DNA from: Streptomyces sp. NBC_00654
GTDB taxonomy: Bacteria > Actinomycetota > Actinomycetes > Streptomycetales > Streptomycetaceae
Assembly: GCF_026341775.1 (NCBI RefSeq)
Contig: NZ_JAPEOB010000002.1
Span: 1,054,001-1,118,000 of the forward strand
Reading direction: 5' to 3'
Length of the DNA stretch: 64,000 nucleotides
The notes under the pieces are model-generated. The model ran no database searches, was not told where the DNA came from, and saw only the letters and a program-made list of their open reading frames with translations. The first letter of the stretch is position 1. Each line of letters begins with the position of its first letter. This document shows, piece after piece, positions 34,209-43,718 of this stretch. The position numbers were made by a program, and so were the translations under genes.

Positions 34209-34329
34209 TCCCCCATCCCAACCGACGTGCCGGACGCTGTCCAGCGGGAATCGCCACCCTCTTGAACTGGGAGCTACTGGACGGTAATTGTTGTTGACGC
34301 GACGTCTACCCACCTCAGGGAGCAGCTAC

Positions 34330-35160
34330 ATGGCCGCCACGGTCTCCTTCACCATCGATTCGGCCGACGGCCCCCGCCCGGTTTCCCTCGCGTACGAACG
34401 GAGCGGCTCCGGAGAACCGTTGCTGCTGCTCCACGGCATCGGCCACCACCGCCAGGCCTGGGACCCGGTGCTGCGGATCCTGGCCGCCGAGCGGGACGTC
34501 ATGACCGTGGACCTGCCGGGCTTCGGAGCTTCCCCGGCGTTGCCGGACGGCGTCCCGTACGCCACGGACTCGGTGGCCCGGGTCCTCGGGGCCTTCTGCG
34601 CGGAACTCGGGGTCGGCCGTCCGCATGTGGCCGGCAATTCCCTCGGGGGGCTGCTCGCCCTGGAGATGGGGCGCGTGGGGCTCGCCCGCTCGGTGTCCGC
34701 ACTGTCCCCGGCCGGATTCTGGACGGAGCCGGAGCGGCGCTACGCGTTCGCGGCCCTCCGCGCGATGCGCGGGGGTGCGCTGGCGCTGCCGGTGACGACG
34801 ATCGAGCGGCTCTCGCGCAGCGCGGCCGGGCGTACCGCCCTCACCAGCACCATCTACTCCCGGCCCGCCCGGCGCTCACCCGACGCGGTCCTCGCGGAGA
34901 CCATGGCCCTGCGCGGGGCGACCGGATTCCACGAGACGCTGGCCGTCGGCCGGGGCGCCGTCTTCACCCACGACGTACCGGGGCTTCCCGTCACCGTCGC
35001 GTGGGGCAGCCGCGACCGGCTGCTGCTGCGCCGCCAGGGAGTCCGGGCGAAGCACACGATCCCCGGCGCCCGTCTCGTGCGCCTGCCCGGCTGCGGTCAT
35101 GTCCCGATGCACGACGACCCCGCCCTGGTGGCGCGCGTCATCCTCGACACGAGCCGCTGA
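34330..35160 (+). CDS. Alpha/beta hydrolase
   Basis: 276 residues from the ATG at 34330 (AGGGAG upstream). Oxyanion loop LLLLHGIGHHRQAWD (31-45), nucleophile elbow AGNSLGGL with Ser104, acid in VAWGSRDRLL and His in LPGCGHVPMHDD. Cytoplasmic hydrolase of the esterase/haloperoxidase-like type; substrate unknown. It is divergent from the ECF41-like sigma factor and may be its target. The last 285 bases are overlapped antisense by the EamA reading frame. Confidence 0.9.
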   Translation: MAATVSFTIDSADGPRPVSLAYERSGSGEPLLLLHGIGHHRQAWDPVLRILAAERDVMTVDLPGFGASPALPDGVPYATDSVARVLGAFCAELGVGRPHVAGNSLGGLLALEMGRVGLARSVSALSPAGFWTEPERRYAFAALRAMRGGALALPVTTIERLSRSAAGRTALTSTIYSRPARRSPDAVLAETMALRGATGFHETLAVGRGAVFTHDVPGLPVTVAWGSRDRLLLRRQGVRAKHTIPGARLVRLPGCGHVPMHDDPALVARVILDTSR

Positions 35161-36162
35161 CCCACCGGCGCCCCGGGGTCCGGACCCGGAGAGCGCGCGG
35201 CGCCCCAGGACACCGGAGCCGAGCGCCACGCCCGCGCCTACCAGGAGGCTGCCCGCACCCTGGGCGATGCCGTACACGCCGGCACCGACGAGGGGCGCGG
35301 TGAGAGCGGCGGAGACCGGGATCAGACCGGAGAAGAGCGTGGCGCGTTCGGCGCCGATCCGCTGGATACCGCTGTACCAGCAGACGAAACCGATGACCGT
35401 GACGACGACGGCCTGCCACAGCAGCGCCGTCGTCTCGGCGGGCGTCGGCAGCCGCAGGAAGGCGGGCCCGTCGAGCAGGACACCGAGCACCGCGGACTCC
35501 AGGGCGGCGACGGCGCAGACGGCCGCCGACAGCAGTTTCGGGCCGAGCGGGCTCAGCAGCGGTACGGCGAGCACGGCGAATCCGACCTCGCCCGCGAGCG
35601 CGCCCACCGAGCAGAGGACTCCGGCGAGGTCGGTACGCCCCCACCCCTGGACGGTGAAGGCCCCGGCCGCGACGAGCCCGGCCGCGTACAGCACGGTCCG
35701 GGACGGGCGACGGCCCTCCAGCAGCGGGACGAGCACGCCCACGACGATGGGCGCGCAGCCGACGAGGACCCCGGGCACCGCGGGTTCCGCCGACCGCTCG
35801 GCGGCCAGGACCGCCAGGTTGAAACCGACCATGCCGACCGCCGCGAGAAGGGCGAGGCGGCCCCAGTGCCGCCGGGAGAGAGCGCGCAGCGGAGCGAGCC
35901 CGGAATCCTTCTCCGGCACTCCGGAATGTCCCTCCCGGCGTACGGAGTCTCCCTCCCCGCGTCCGGAGTCTCCCTTCCGGAGTGCGGAGTCTCGCTTCCG
36001 GCGCAGCAGCGGTACGAGCAGCAGCGCGGCCAGGCCGTAGCGCAGCGCCTGGCCCCCGGCGTACGGATAGTCGCCGAGAACGCTGTTCGCGGTGAAGGAG
36101 GCGCCCACGAGTACGCAGGCGAAGGCGGCGAGGAGTACCCCGCGTACGGAAGGTGCGTTCAT
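34876..36162 (-). CDS. EamA/DMT-family transporter with an antisense C-terminal extension
   Basis: 428 residues as read. About ten membrane helices form two EamA repeats (GVLLAAFACVLVGASFTANS; FVCWYSGIQRIGAERATLFS). After about residue 330 the frame leaves transporter sequence and runs on as hydrophilic, shadow-like sequence antisense to the hydrolase until 34876, about 95 residues more than expected, suggesting a lost stop or a frameshift near 35160. Between helices 2 and 3 a cytoplasmic loop contains a heptad repeat coded by five 21-bp units (35901-36005). Divergent from a MocR regulator 47 bases away, the standard partner. It probably exports an amino acid or metabolite. Confidence 0.82.
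   Translation of the reverse strand: MNAPSVRGVLLAAFACVLVGASFTANSVLGDYPYAGGQALRYGLAALLLVPLLRRKRDSALRKGDSGRGEGDSVRREGHSGVPEKDSGLAPLRALSRRHWGRLALLAAVGMVGFNLAVLAAERSAEPAVPGVLVGCAPIVVGVLVPLLEGRRPSRTVLYAAGLVAAGAFTVQGWGRTDLAGVLCSVGALAGEVGFAVLAVPLLSPLGPKLLSAAVCAVAALESAVLGVLLDGPAFLRLPTPAETTALLWQAVVVTVIGFVCWYSGIQRIGAERATLFSGLIPVSAALTAPLVGAGVYGIAQGAGSLLVGAGVALGSGVLGRRALSGSGPRGAGGSAARVEDDARHQGGVVVHRDMTAAGQAHETGAGDRVLRPDSLAAQQQPVAAAPRDGDGKPRYVVGEDGAPADGQRLVESGRPAQGHGLREDRVG
35901..36005. repeat. Five 21-bp tandem repeats inside the EamA gene
   Basis: Units start at 35901, 35922, 35943, 35964 and 35985 with the consensus beginning CGGAGTCTCCCTTCCGG. In frame each adds seven residues of the type R-K-G-D-S-G-x to a hydrophilic loop. 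Unit number can change without frameshift, so length variation between strains is expected. Confidence 0.85.
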
Positions 36163-36209
36163 GCGGGCAACGCTAGATTTCGGGCCGGTCCGGTTTAAGG
36201 TCCACTTTC

Positions 36210-37703
36210 ATGATGTCTTCGGGGACCAATTCGTCTGTCGGCACGGGGAGTCATGGTGATCGGGAGGCCGGCGACGGCCCGCCCGCCTGCGGCTCCGGAG
36301 CCTGGGAACTGCTGCTCCCCGCGGCCGCCGCTCCGGCACGGCAGCGGGGCCGTGCGCTGCGGTCGGCGCTGCGTGAGGCGATCCGCTCGGGCCGTCTCGC
36401 GGCGGGGACCAGGCTGCCTTCCAGCCGTGAGCTGGCCGCCGAACTCGGGGTGTCGCGCGGCCTGGTCACCGAGGCGTACGAACAGCTCGTGGCGGAGAGC
36501 TATCTGCGCAGCGGGCGGGGCGCGGGGACCTGGGTCAGCGGCGGAGTCCGGCCGGCGCGGCACAGCGCGCGCGATCTGGCGCCGCGTGCGCCCGGTGTGC
36601 GGGTGGACTTCCGGCCCGGCACCCCTGACCTCTCGCTCTTCCCGCGTGCGGCATGGGCCGCCACCCAGCGCGCGGTCATCGGCAGACTGCCGCACAGCGC
36701 CCTGGGCTACCCCGATCCACGCGGCCTGCCGGAGCTGCGCGAGGCCCTGGCCGCGCTGCTGATCCGGCGGCGCGGAGTGGTCGCCGACCCCGAACGGCTG
36801 GTCGTCTGTTCCGGCGTCGCGCAGGCGGCCACCCTGCTGGGGTTCGTACTGCGCGGACAGGGGCTGCCGGCCGTGGGCGTCGAGGACCCGGGGAGTCCCG
36901 AGCACGCGTCGCTGTTCGCCTCGACCGGGCTGGGGGTCGTTCCGCTGCCTCTGGACGACGAGGGCCTGGCGGTGGGTCCGCTGCTGGCTTCCGGAGTCCG
37001 TGCGGTCGTCACCACGCCCGCCCACCAGTTCCCCACCGGAATCGGCTACTCGGCCGATCGCCGCAGCCGGCTGCTCGCATGGGCCCGTGCCTGCGACGGG
37101 GTGATCATGGAGGACGACTACGACGGAGACTTCCGGTACGACAGGGCACCCGTCGGCGCGTTGCAGGGGCTGGACCCCGAACACGTGGCGTACACCGGCT
37201 CGGTGAGCAAATCGCTGGTTCCCGGGCTGCGCCTGGGGTGGCTGATCGCTCCCGCGTCCATGGCCGACGCGATCGTCGAGCGCAAGCGCACGATGGATCT
37301 GGGCAACCCCGCGATCGACCAGGCGGTACTGGCCGACTTCATCACGCGAGGCGGCTACGACCGGCAGCTGCGACGCTGCCGACGCGCCTACCGGGAGCGC
37401 CGCGACGCCCTGGTGGGCGCGCTGCGCGAGCACTTCCCCGGCGTCGTGATCAGTGGCATAGCGGCAGGCCTGCACATCATCGCGCGGCTGCCCGAACGGT
37501 ACGGCCCCGAAGGCCGGTTCCTGGACCGGGCGGCCGGTGCGGGCATCGCGCTGCGTCCGCTGGACGACTACGGCACGGTGGGCGGCCCGGACGGCGAGGA
37601 CGGCGCCGTGCGCCTCGTACTCGGCTATGCCCATCTGACTCCGGCCGATATCGCGCGCGGAGTGGGGCTGTTGGCGCGGGCGCGGGTGACGGATCAGCGG
37701 TGA
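36210..37703 (+). CDS. MocR-family regulator (GntR winged helix fused to aminotransferase fold)
   Basis: 497 residues. N-terminal wHTH at about 48-120 (LRSALREAIRSGRLAAGTRL, LPSSRELAAELGVSRGLVTE), then a class I aminotransferase-like domain with AYTGSVSKSLVPGLRLGW carrying the PLP lysine. MocR/PdxR proteins use PLP as effector, often activating divergent genes for vitamin B6, amino acid or exporter functions. The divergent EamA gene is the likely target. Confidence 0.93.
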   Translation: MMSSGTNSSVGTGSHGDREAGDGPPACGSGAWELLLPAAAAPARQRGRALRSALREAIRSGRLAAGTRLPSSRELAAELGVSRGLVTEAYEQLVAESYLRSGRGAGTWVSGGVRPARHSARDLAPRAPGVRVDFRPGTPDLSLFPRAAWAATQRAVIGRLPHSALGYPDPRGLPELREALAALLIRRRGVVADPERLVVCSGVAQAATLLGFVLRGQGLPAVGVEDPGSPEHASLFASTGLGVVPLPLDDEGLAVGPLLASGVRAVVTTPAHQFPTGIGYSADRRSRLLAWARACDGVIMEDDYDGDFRYDRAPVGALQGLDPEHVAYTGSVSKSLVPGLRLGWLIAPASMADAIVERKRTMDLGNPAIDQAVLADFITRGGYDRQLRRCRRAYRERRDALVGALREHFPGVVISGIAAGLHIIARLPERYGPEGRFLDRAAGAGIALRPLDDYGTVGGPDGEDGAVRLVLGYAHLTPADIARGVGLLARARVTDQR

Positions 37704-37860
37704 CGTACGTGTCATCGCGGTTGTTCACCTGTGGTTGGTGTGGCAGCCTCCCCCGGGCACTAGGCATGACCGGGCGATCACCTCGCGACGAACACCGCCG
37801 CGTCCCGTGCTCGCGCTCCCGCCCCGTCACTCCGCACCGCCGCCCTCTGGAGGCGCACCG

Positions 37861-39441
37861 ATGTCGCACCGTCCTCGTGTACACACTCCCGGCCGTCGGA
37901 CCGTGCTGCGCGGTTCGCTCCTCGCCTCGGCGGCCGTCACGCTGCCCGCCGCCGTCGGGGCGGCGCCCGCCTTCGCGCTCTCGGGGCGGCCCGAGGCCGC
38001 CTGGGGTGTCCAGGCCGGCGATGTGACGTCCTCGTCCGCACTCGTGTGGGTACGGTCGGACCGGCCCGCGCGCATGCTGGTGGAGACCTCGGCCACCGAA
38101 TCGTTCCGCCGGGCCCGGCGTTGGCACGGGCCGCTGGTCGGGCCGGGTACGGACTTCACGGGTACGACGCCGCTGTACGGCCTGCCCGCGGGTGAGCAGG
38201 TGCACTACCGCGTCACGCTCTCGGACCCGCACGACCCGCGCCGCACGGGCAGGCCGGTGTACGGAACGTTCCGTACCGCGCCCGCCCGGCGCCGTGACGG
38301 CGTGCGCTTCCTGTGGTCCGGGGACATCGCGGGGCAGGGGTGGGGCATCAACCCGGACATCGGCGGCTATCGCGTGTACGACGAGATGCGCCGGCTCGAT
38401 CCGGACTTCTTCCTGTGCAGCGGCGACAACATCTACGCGGACGGGGTGATCGAGCCCAGCGTGACGCTGCCCGACGGGCGGATCTGGCGCAACGTCACCA
38501 CCGAGGAGAAGGCGAAGGTCGCCGAGACCCTCGACGAGTACCGCGGCAACTTCCGTTACAACCTCCTTGACGAGAACCTCCGGCGGTTCAACTCCCAGGT
38601 ACCCTCCGTCATCCAGTGGGACGACCACGAGGTGCGCAACAACTGGTACCCCGGTCAGATCCTGGACGACGCCCGCTACACCGAGAAGAACGTGGACATC
38701 CTCGCGGCGCGCTCGATGCGCGCGTTCCGTGAGTACTTCCCCGTGTCCACGCCGCGCGGTCCGTCGCACGCGGGGCAGGTGCATCGCGTCGTGCGGCACG
38801 GACCGCTGCTCGATGTGTTCGTCCTCGACATGCGTTCGTTCCGCAACGCCAACTCGCCCGGCCGGCAGCCCGACGACACGACCGGCATCCTCGGGGCCGA
38901 GCAGCTGCGCCGGCTCAAGCACGAGCTGTCGCGCTCGCGCGCGGTGTGGAAGGTGATCGCGGCGGACATGCCGCTCGGCCTCGTCGTCACCGACGGCGCG
39001 ACGGACTTCGAGGCGGTGGCGCAGGGCGACCCCGGCGTACCGCTCGGCCGGGAACTGCAGATCGCCGAGCTGCTCCGGTTCATCAAGCACCGGCGGATCA
39101 CCGGCACGGTCTGGCTGACCGCCGATGTGCACTACACCTCGGCACAGCACTACGCCCCCGAGCGGGCGGCCTTCAAGGACTTCGCCCCGTTCTGGGAGTT
39201 CGTGTCGGGACCACTGGCGGCCGGCGGATTCCCCGCCAACGCGCTCGACGGCACCTTCGGCCCCGAGCGGGTCTTCCTCCGGGCACCGGACAGGGCGAAC
39301 GTGTCGCCGATGGAGTCACCGCAGTTCTTCGGCGAGGTCGAGATCGACGGCGACAGCGGGGAACTGACGGTTCGGCTGCGGGCGCAGGGCGGCTCCGTCC
39401 TGTTCGGCAAGGTCCTCCAGCCGGGTCTGACAGGGCAGTGA
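37861..39441 (+). CDS. PhoD-like alkaline phosphatase (phosphodiesterase), Tat-exported
   Basis: 526 residues from ATG at 37861 with GGAGG upstream. A Tat signal is clear: GRRTVLRGSLLASAAVTL with twin arginines at 12-13 and cleavage near AFA. Then an N-terminal Fn-like PhoD domain (VQAGDVTSSSALVWVRSD) and the metallophosphatase core: FLWSGDIAG, FFLCSGDNIYADG, VIQWDDHEVRNNW and WLTADVHYTSA. These motifs bind the iron/calcium cluster. Secreted phosphatase for phosphate acquisition from diesters. No pho box is evident in the short upstream gap. Confidence 0.93.
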   Translation: MSHRPRVHTPGRRTVLRGSLLASAAVTLPAAVGAAPAFALSGRPEAAWGVQAGDVTSSSALVWVRSDRPARMLVETSATESFRRARRWHGPLVGPGTDFTGTTPLYGLPAGEQVHYRVTLSDPHDPRRTGRPVYGTFRTAPARRRDGVRFLWSGDIAGQGWGINPDIGGYRVYDEMRRLDPDFFLCSGDNIYADGVIEPSVTLPDGRIWRNVTTEEKAKVAETLDEYRGNFRYNLLDENLRRFNSQVPSVIQWDDHEVRNNWYPGQILDDARYTEKNVDILAARSMRAFREYFPVSTPRGPSHAGQVHRVVRHGPLLDVFVLDMRSFRNANSPGRQPDDTTGILGAEQLRRLKHELSRSRAVWKVIAADMPLGLVVTDGATDFEAVAQGDPGVPLGRELQIAELLRFIKHRRITGTVWLTADVHYTSAQHYAPERAAFKDFAPFWEFVSGPLAAGGFPANALDGTFGPERVFLRAPDRANVSPMESPQFFGEVEIDGDSGELTVRLRAQGGSVLFGKVLQPGLTGQ

Positions 39442-39514
39442 ACAGGCTCTGTTGACCCGGCGCGGAGCGGCCGGCCGCGGGCCCGTTGTCAGTGGTGGCC
39501 TCTACGGTTTTCCC

Positions 39515-40888
39515 ATGACCCGATCCGTTCAGGCCCTGGCCTACGCACGCCACTCCGCCCTGGAGTCCTCGCCCACCGGAGCCCTGCTGGGGCTGGAAAC
39601 CTCGGGCGGTCTCACCCCGCGCGGCGCCGAGGCCCATCCCCGGTTCTTCGCCGGTTTCCTCTCCTCGCCGCGCATCGCCGCGCGAGGCCTGCTGGCCGTG
39701 GCCGACGTGGCCTCCGCCCGCTACTACCAGCGTTCGCCGGCCGCGTCCCTCGACCCGGTCGTGACGGGGAACGGGGACCGGCTGCGCTTCGAGTCGTTCT
39801 CCGGATGCTGCGGGGTGTACGCGCGACTCGACGTGCTGCAGGAGGGCCTCGAAGGGGAGCGGACAGGTCACGGCACGACGAATGTCGATGTCAACAACCC
39901 TTTGCGGGAGGCTCTTTCGCGGATAACGGCGGATGACCCGCTGCATCTGCGGGTCGGCCCCGAGGAGATGACGGTCACCACGCTGGACGGGCCGGTGGTG
40001 GAGAAGAAGGTTCCGCTGCCGGACCGGTGGCTGCGCGGCTTCGCCGAGGCGCAGGTGGCCTCGGCCGCCTTCGATCTGCGGGCCGAGCTGCCCGCGGCCG
40101 AGGCCGTCAGATTCCTCCGTTCCCTGCCCCGCTCCTCGGGAAATGCCTCACGCGGCGCCCGGTGGGTGATCGCCACAGGGACAGGTCTGCGGCCGACGAC
40201 CCGGCCGGTTCCGGGTGCGGTGTGCCTGCCGGGCCCCGAGCGGCTCGTGGCTCTTCAGCGGGTGCTGCGTCACGCGACGGCTCTGCGGGTGTACGGGCCG
40301 GTGGCCGACGGCGTGGCCGCGGCGAGCGCCTGGGAGGTCGTCCTGCCGGGGATGCGTCTCACGCTGACCCTGTCGCCCGAGGCCTCGCGCGGGTTCTCCG
40401 GTGAGGGCGGGGTCCTCGAAGCTCTGGCCACCGACGACGCCGCGGCCGACGCCGAGCTGGTCTCGGTGCTGCTGGCCTGGGAGCCCCGGATCGAGCCGGC
40501 CGACCTCGCCGAGCAGTCCGGTCTGACGGTCGCGCGGGTACGGGCCGCGCTCACCCGGCTCGGAACCGCGGGCCGGGTGGGCTACGACCTGGCGGACGCC
40601 GCGTACTTCCACCGCGAGCTGCCCTACGACGCGGACCGGGCCGAGCGGCACAATCCACGGCTCGTCGACGCCCGGCGGCTCGCCGGTTCGGGCGCGGTGA
40701 CCCTGGACGGTGACCTGGCTTCCGTCGCCTCGGGCGAGCGAAGGTACCGGGTGCGGGAGCACGAAGGGGTGCTGAGCTGCACCTGCCAGTGGTGGGCGGA
40801 CTACCGGGGACGCCGGGGCCCGTGCAAACACGCGCTGGCCGTCCGGATGGTCCGCCGCGGCGCAACGGTCTCCGGCGGTGCGCGATGA
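39515..40888 (+). CDS. SWIM zinc finger protein
   Basis: 457 residues from ATG at 39515. Only the C-terminal end is a recognisable domain: CTCQWWADYRGRRGPCKHAL, the CxC...CxH zinc-binding SWIM motif. The N-terminal 400 residues are a large uncharacterised helical domain (ARHSALESSPTGALLGLETS and on). It overlaps the DUF6493 gene by ATGA. SWIM–DUF6493-like pairs in many bacteria travel with a MoxR ATPase and a VWA protein (as in E. coli yehQ/yehP/yehL/yehI); neither partner is in this window. Confidence 0.88.
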   Translation: MTRSVQALAYARHSALESSPTGALLGLETSGGLTPRGAEAHPRFFAGFLSSPRIAARGLLAVADVASARYYQRSPAASLDPVVTGNGDRLRFESFSGCCGVYARLDVLQEGLEGERTGHGTTNVDVNNPLREALSRITADDPLHLRVGPEEMTVTTLDGPVVEKKVPLPDRWLRGFAEAQVASAAFDLRAELPAAEAVRFLRSLPRSSGNASRGARWVIATGTGLRPTTRPVPGAVCLPGPERLVALQRVLRHATALRVYGPVADGVAAASAWEVVLPGMRLTLTLSPEASRGFSGEGGVLEALATDDAAADAELVSVLLAWEPRIEPADLAEQSGLTVARVRAALTRLGTAGRVGYDLADAAYFHRELPYDADRAERHNPRLVDARRLAGSGAVTLDGDLASVASGERRYRVREHEGVLSCTCQWWADYRGRRGPCKHALAVRMVRRGATVSGGAR

Positions 40889-43662
40889 ACGATCTGCTCA
40901 CCGCGGTACGGGAAGGCCGCAAGCAGGACGTTCCCGCGCTCGTGCTGAAACTGGACCCCGTCGGCCGCAGGGCGGCTCTGACCGAGCTGAAGGCGCTGCG
41001 CAAGGAGGCGCAGAGCTGGGAGTGGCAGAAGCACGACAAGATCCAGAAGGCCCTGCTGGTGGCCGGGGCGGGCTGCCACACGGGGGCGGCCGGCTGCGCC
41101 GCGTGGATGAGCGGCCGCGCTCTGCGCGACTGGGTGAGAACGCCGTACCCGCTCGTCCTGGAAGCGCTCGCGGACCGTGATCCCGCCTGGCTCGCCGACC
41201 TCGCCCACCGGCTGGCCGCGCGGTCGTCCACATCTGAATCCGAGTACTGGTTCATCTCCGAGCTGGCACGGATCGCCCAGTGCCCGGTTCCCGTCACGGA
41301 CAGTCTGGTGGTGGGCTGGACGGAGAGGGTCGGCTCCGCCCGGTGGCGCAGGGACTCTCCCACGTCATTGCTGGACATCCTGCGCGCCGAACCGCATCTG
41401 ACCGTTCTCGCGCCGCGGCTCTTCGAACTGCAGGTCCTCCCGCCCCAGGTCGGCTGGTTCGAGGAACCCGACTCCCTCAGACACTGGCCGGCCGCGCTCA
41501 CCGCGCTGGCGGAGGAAGGCCTGCTGGACCGCGGGATGCTGGTTGACGGGTGCGTGACGCGGCTGCTGCGCGGCGGGAAGCCGGGCGACCAGCGCTGCTT
41601 CCTGGTGATGCTCCGCCGGCTCGCCCTGACCGAACAGGAGGAGACGGAGAGGATCGCCGACTGGATGGGCATGGCGGCGGACGGGATCTCGACCGTGGCG
41701 GGCCACGCCCAGGAGGTGCTCATACGGCTGGACGGGCTCGGCCTGCTCACCCTGCGGGACCTCGCCGAGGTCTCGGGCTCGGTGCTCTTCCGCAGTGAGA
41801 AGAAGCTCGTACGCGGGCAACTGGTGTTTCTGGGAAAGGTGCTGCGCAGAGACGCCTCGACAGCCGGCGAACTGCTGCCGGTCATCGCGGAAGCTCTCGG
41901 CCACGAGGACACCGGCATCCAGGAACGGGCACTGAAGCTGATCGCCCGGCACCTCCCCGCCGTGGACGGCGCGCTCCGCGAGGAGCTCGCCCTCGCCGCG
42001 GGACAGCTGGGTCCGATGCACCGGTCCGCGGCCGTCGAGCTGTTCGGCGAGCTGCCGGACGAGGCCTCCGGCAGCAGTGCCTACGAGGAGCAGCTGCCGC
42101 CCGCACCCGCCCTCCGCCGGCTCGAACCGGCACCGGAGAGTCTCGCCGAGCTCGTCGAGGAGGTGGCGGCTCTGACGGGGTCCGATTCGCGGGAGACCAC
42201 CGCCTTCGAGCGGGCGCTGGACGGGATGATCCGGCACGCCCGGACGGACCGCACGGCACTCGCCGCCGCGCTCCGCGAGGCGCTGTCCGGACACTGGCTC
42301 CTCAGTGGCACCTCGCAGGAGGAGACCGACAGGAGATTCGCGCGGAACCCCCGCGGGCTGGACCTGATCGCGGCCTCCGTGCTCGGACGGGTGTCCCCGG
42401 CCATCGTGCGCGACGGAAACGCCCGCTGGACCGGAACGGGGACCTGCACCCATGCCGCGCTGGACGGGGTGCTGTTCGCCCGGATGTGGGAGGCCGCCGC
42501 CGCGGTGCGGAGCGGACAGATCCCGTTCCTGCTCGCGACGCCGACCTGGCACACCGGGTCGCTGGACGCACGGGAACTGGTCGAGCGGCTGCGCACCTAC
42601 CAGCGCCTCGGCGCCGTACCCGGCCCTGCCGACTTCGCCCAGGCACTGCTGCGCGTACGCCGGGCCGGGGAGCTGGAGGCGGCGGAGGGAGCCGCGCTGC
42701 TCGGCACCCCGGAGGGCGACCGGCTGGCCGCCTGGATACGTGCCGACGAACCGGTCGCCCGGGTGCTGAGGCACCGCCCGCAGGACGGCCGGCCGTCCTC
42801 GGGCAACTGGTGGCAGCGTTCGGCCGCCGGAACGCGGCGGGTCCTCCTCGCCACCAAGGAGCGTCCGGTGATCCAGCGGGAGTTCCCACGCTCCTTCCAC
42901 TGGCTGGGCCGACCGCATCTCCCCGAGGCGCGTCGGTGCTACCACTGGGAAGGCGCGGGCTCGGAGCACTGGCTCGCCACGCTGCCCGAGGACGGGGAGA
43001 CCATGGCCGCCTGGCTGATGCCCGACCTGATGCACAGCGCGGACGAGGGTGCGCGAGGCGCGGCCCGGTGGCTGCCCGCGCTCGCCGAGGCCGGCGGACC
43101 GGCCGGCGGAGCGATACATCTGGCCCTGGGCTACGGGCTGGGTGCCCGGCACGCCGAGGACCGGCTGTCGGCGGTGGACGCCCTGCTGGTTCTCGCCGCG
43201 CAGGGACGGCTGGACGCGCCCCTGCTCGGCCGCGAGCTCTCGATCCTCGTCGACCACGACCTGGTGAAGCTCGGCCGGCTCACGGACTCGGCGCGGACGG
43301 CCGCCGCCACCGGCGCGTACCGGACGGTGCTTTCCGTGCTGGTGGAGTTGCTGCCCCCGCTGCTGGCGTACCCCAAGTCTCCGTACGGCCTCGGCGAGAC
43401 GCTCGCCGTGACCGCGGACTGCGCGGAACGCAGCGGTGCACCAGAGCTCGGGCCGATAGACGGGCTCACCGCCGTGGCCGGACGCAAGAGCTCCTCGCAA
43501 CTCGTGCGGCAGGCGGGCCGCCTGCTCGCCGTCTGCGGGGCGGAGCCCCGGCCCGTACCCGTCCCGAGCGAGGACAGCCGTGCGACGGAGTCGGAGAGTA
43601 GCCGGAATCAGGCCGCGGAATCTGACCAAAAAGCGACGATAGGCGACCAGATCCACACTTAA
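40885..43662 (+). CDS. DUF6493-type large helical protein
   Basis: 925 residues. Almost entirely helical repeats (LTELKALRKEAQSWEWQKHD; ALKLIARHLPAVDGALREEL), no membrane segment. The layout matches the DUF6493 proteins (SWIM/MolR-like neighbours) that resemble HEAT-repeat scaffolds; biochemical role unknown. Its ATG overlaps the SWIM gene stop, so the two proteins are surely co-translated. The C-terminus (about 895-925) is hydrophilic. Confidence 0.8.
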   Translation: MNDLLTAVREGRKQDVPALVLKLDPVGRRAALTELKALRKEAQSWEWQKHDKIQKALLVAGAGCHTGAAGCAAWMSGRALRDWVRTPYPLVLEALADRDPAWLADLAHRLAARSSTSESEYWFISELARIAQCPVPVTDSLVVGWTERVGSARWRRDSPTSLLDILRAEPHLTVLAPRLFELQVLPPQVGWFEEPDSLRHWPAALTALAEEGLLDRGMLVDGCVTRLLRGGKPGDQRCFLVMLRRLALTEQEETERIADWMGMAADGISTVAGHAQEVLIRLDGLGLLTLRDLAEVSGSVLFRSEKKLVRGQLVFLGKVLRRDASTAGELLPVIAEALGHEDTGIQERALKLIARHLPAVDGALREELALAAGQLGPMHRSAAVELFGELPDEASGSSAYEEQLPPAPALRRLEPAPESLAELVEEVAALTGSDSRETTAFERALDGMIRHARTDRTALAAALREALSGHWLLSGTSQEETDRRFARNPRGLDLIAASVLGRVSPAIVRDGNARWTGTGTCTHAALDGVLFARMWEAAAAVRSGQIPFLLATPTWHTGSLDARELVERLRTYQRLGAVPGPADFAQALLRVRRAGELEAAEGAALLGTPEGDRLAAWIRADEPVARVLRHRPQDGRPSSGNWWQRSAAGTRRVLLATKERPVIQREFPRSFHWLGRPHLPEARRCYHWEGAGSEHWLATLPEDGETMAAWLMPDLMHSADEGARGAARWLPALAEAGGPAGGAIHLALGYGLGARHAEDRLSAVDALLVLAAQGRLDAPLLGRELSILVDHDLVKLGRLTDSARTAAATGAYRTVLSVLVELLPPLLAYPKSPYGLGETLAVTADCAERSGAPELGPIDGLTAVAGRKSSSQLVRQAGRLLAVCGAEPRPVPVPSEDSRATESESSRNQAAESDQKATIGDQIHT

Positions 43663-43718
43663 CCCATCAGTCACAAGACGTTCGTGATCAGGCAACACCG
43701 CTCGGTCACAGTGAGGTC

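Noticed and set aside
39868..40176. Possible reverse gene inside the SWIM gene
   Set aside because: Ser/Arg-rich antisense frame, no start context.
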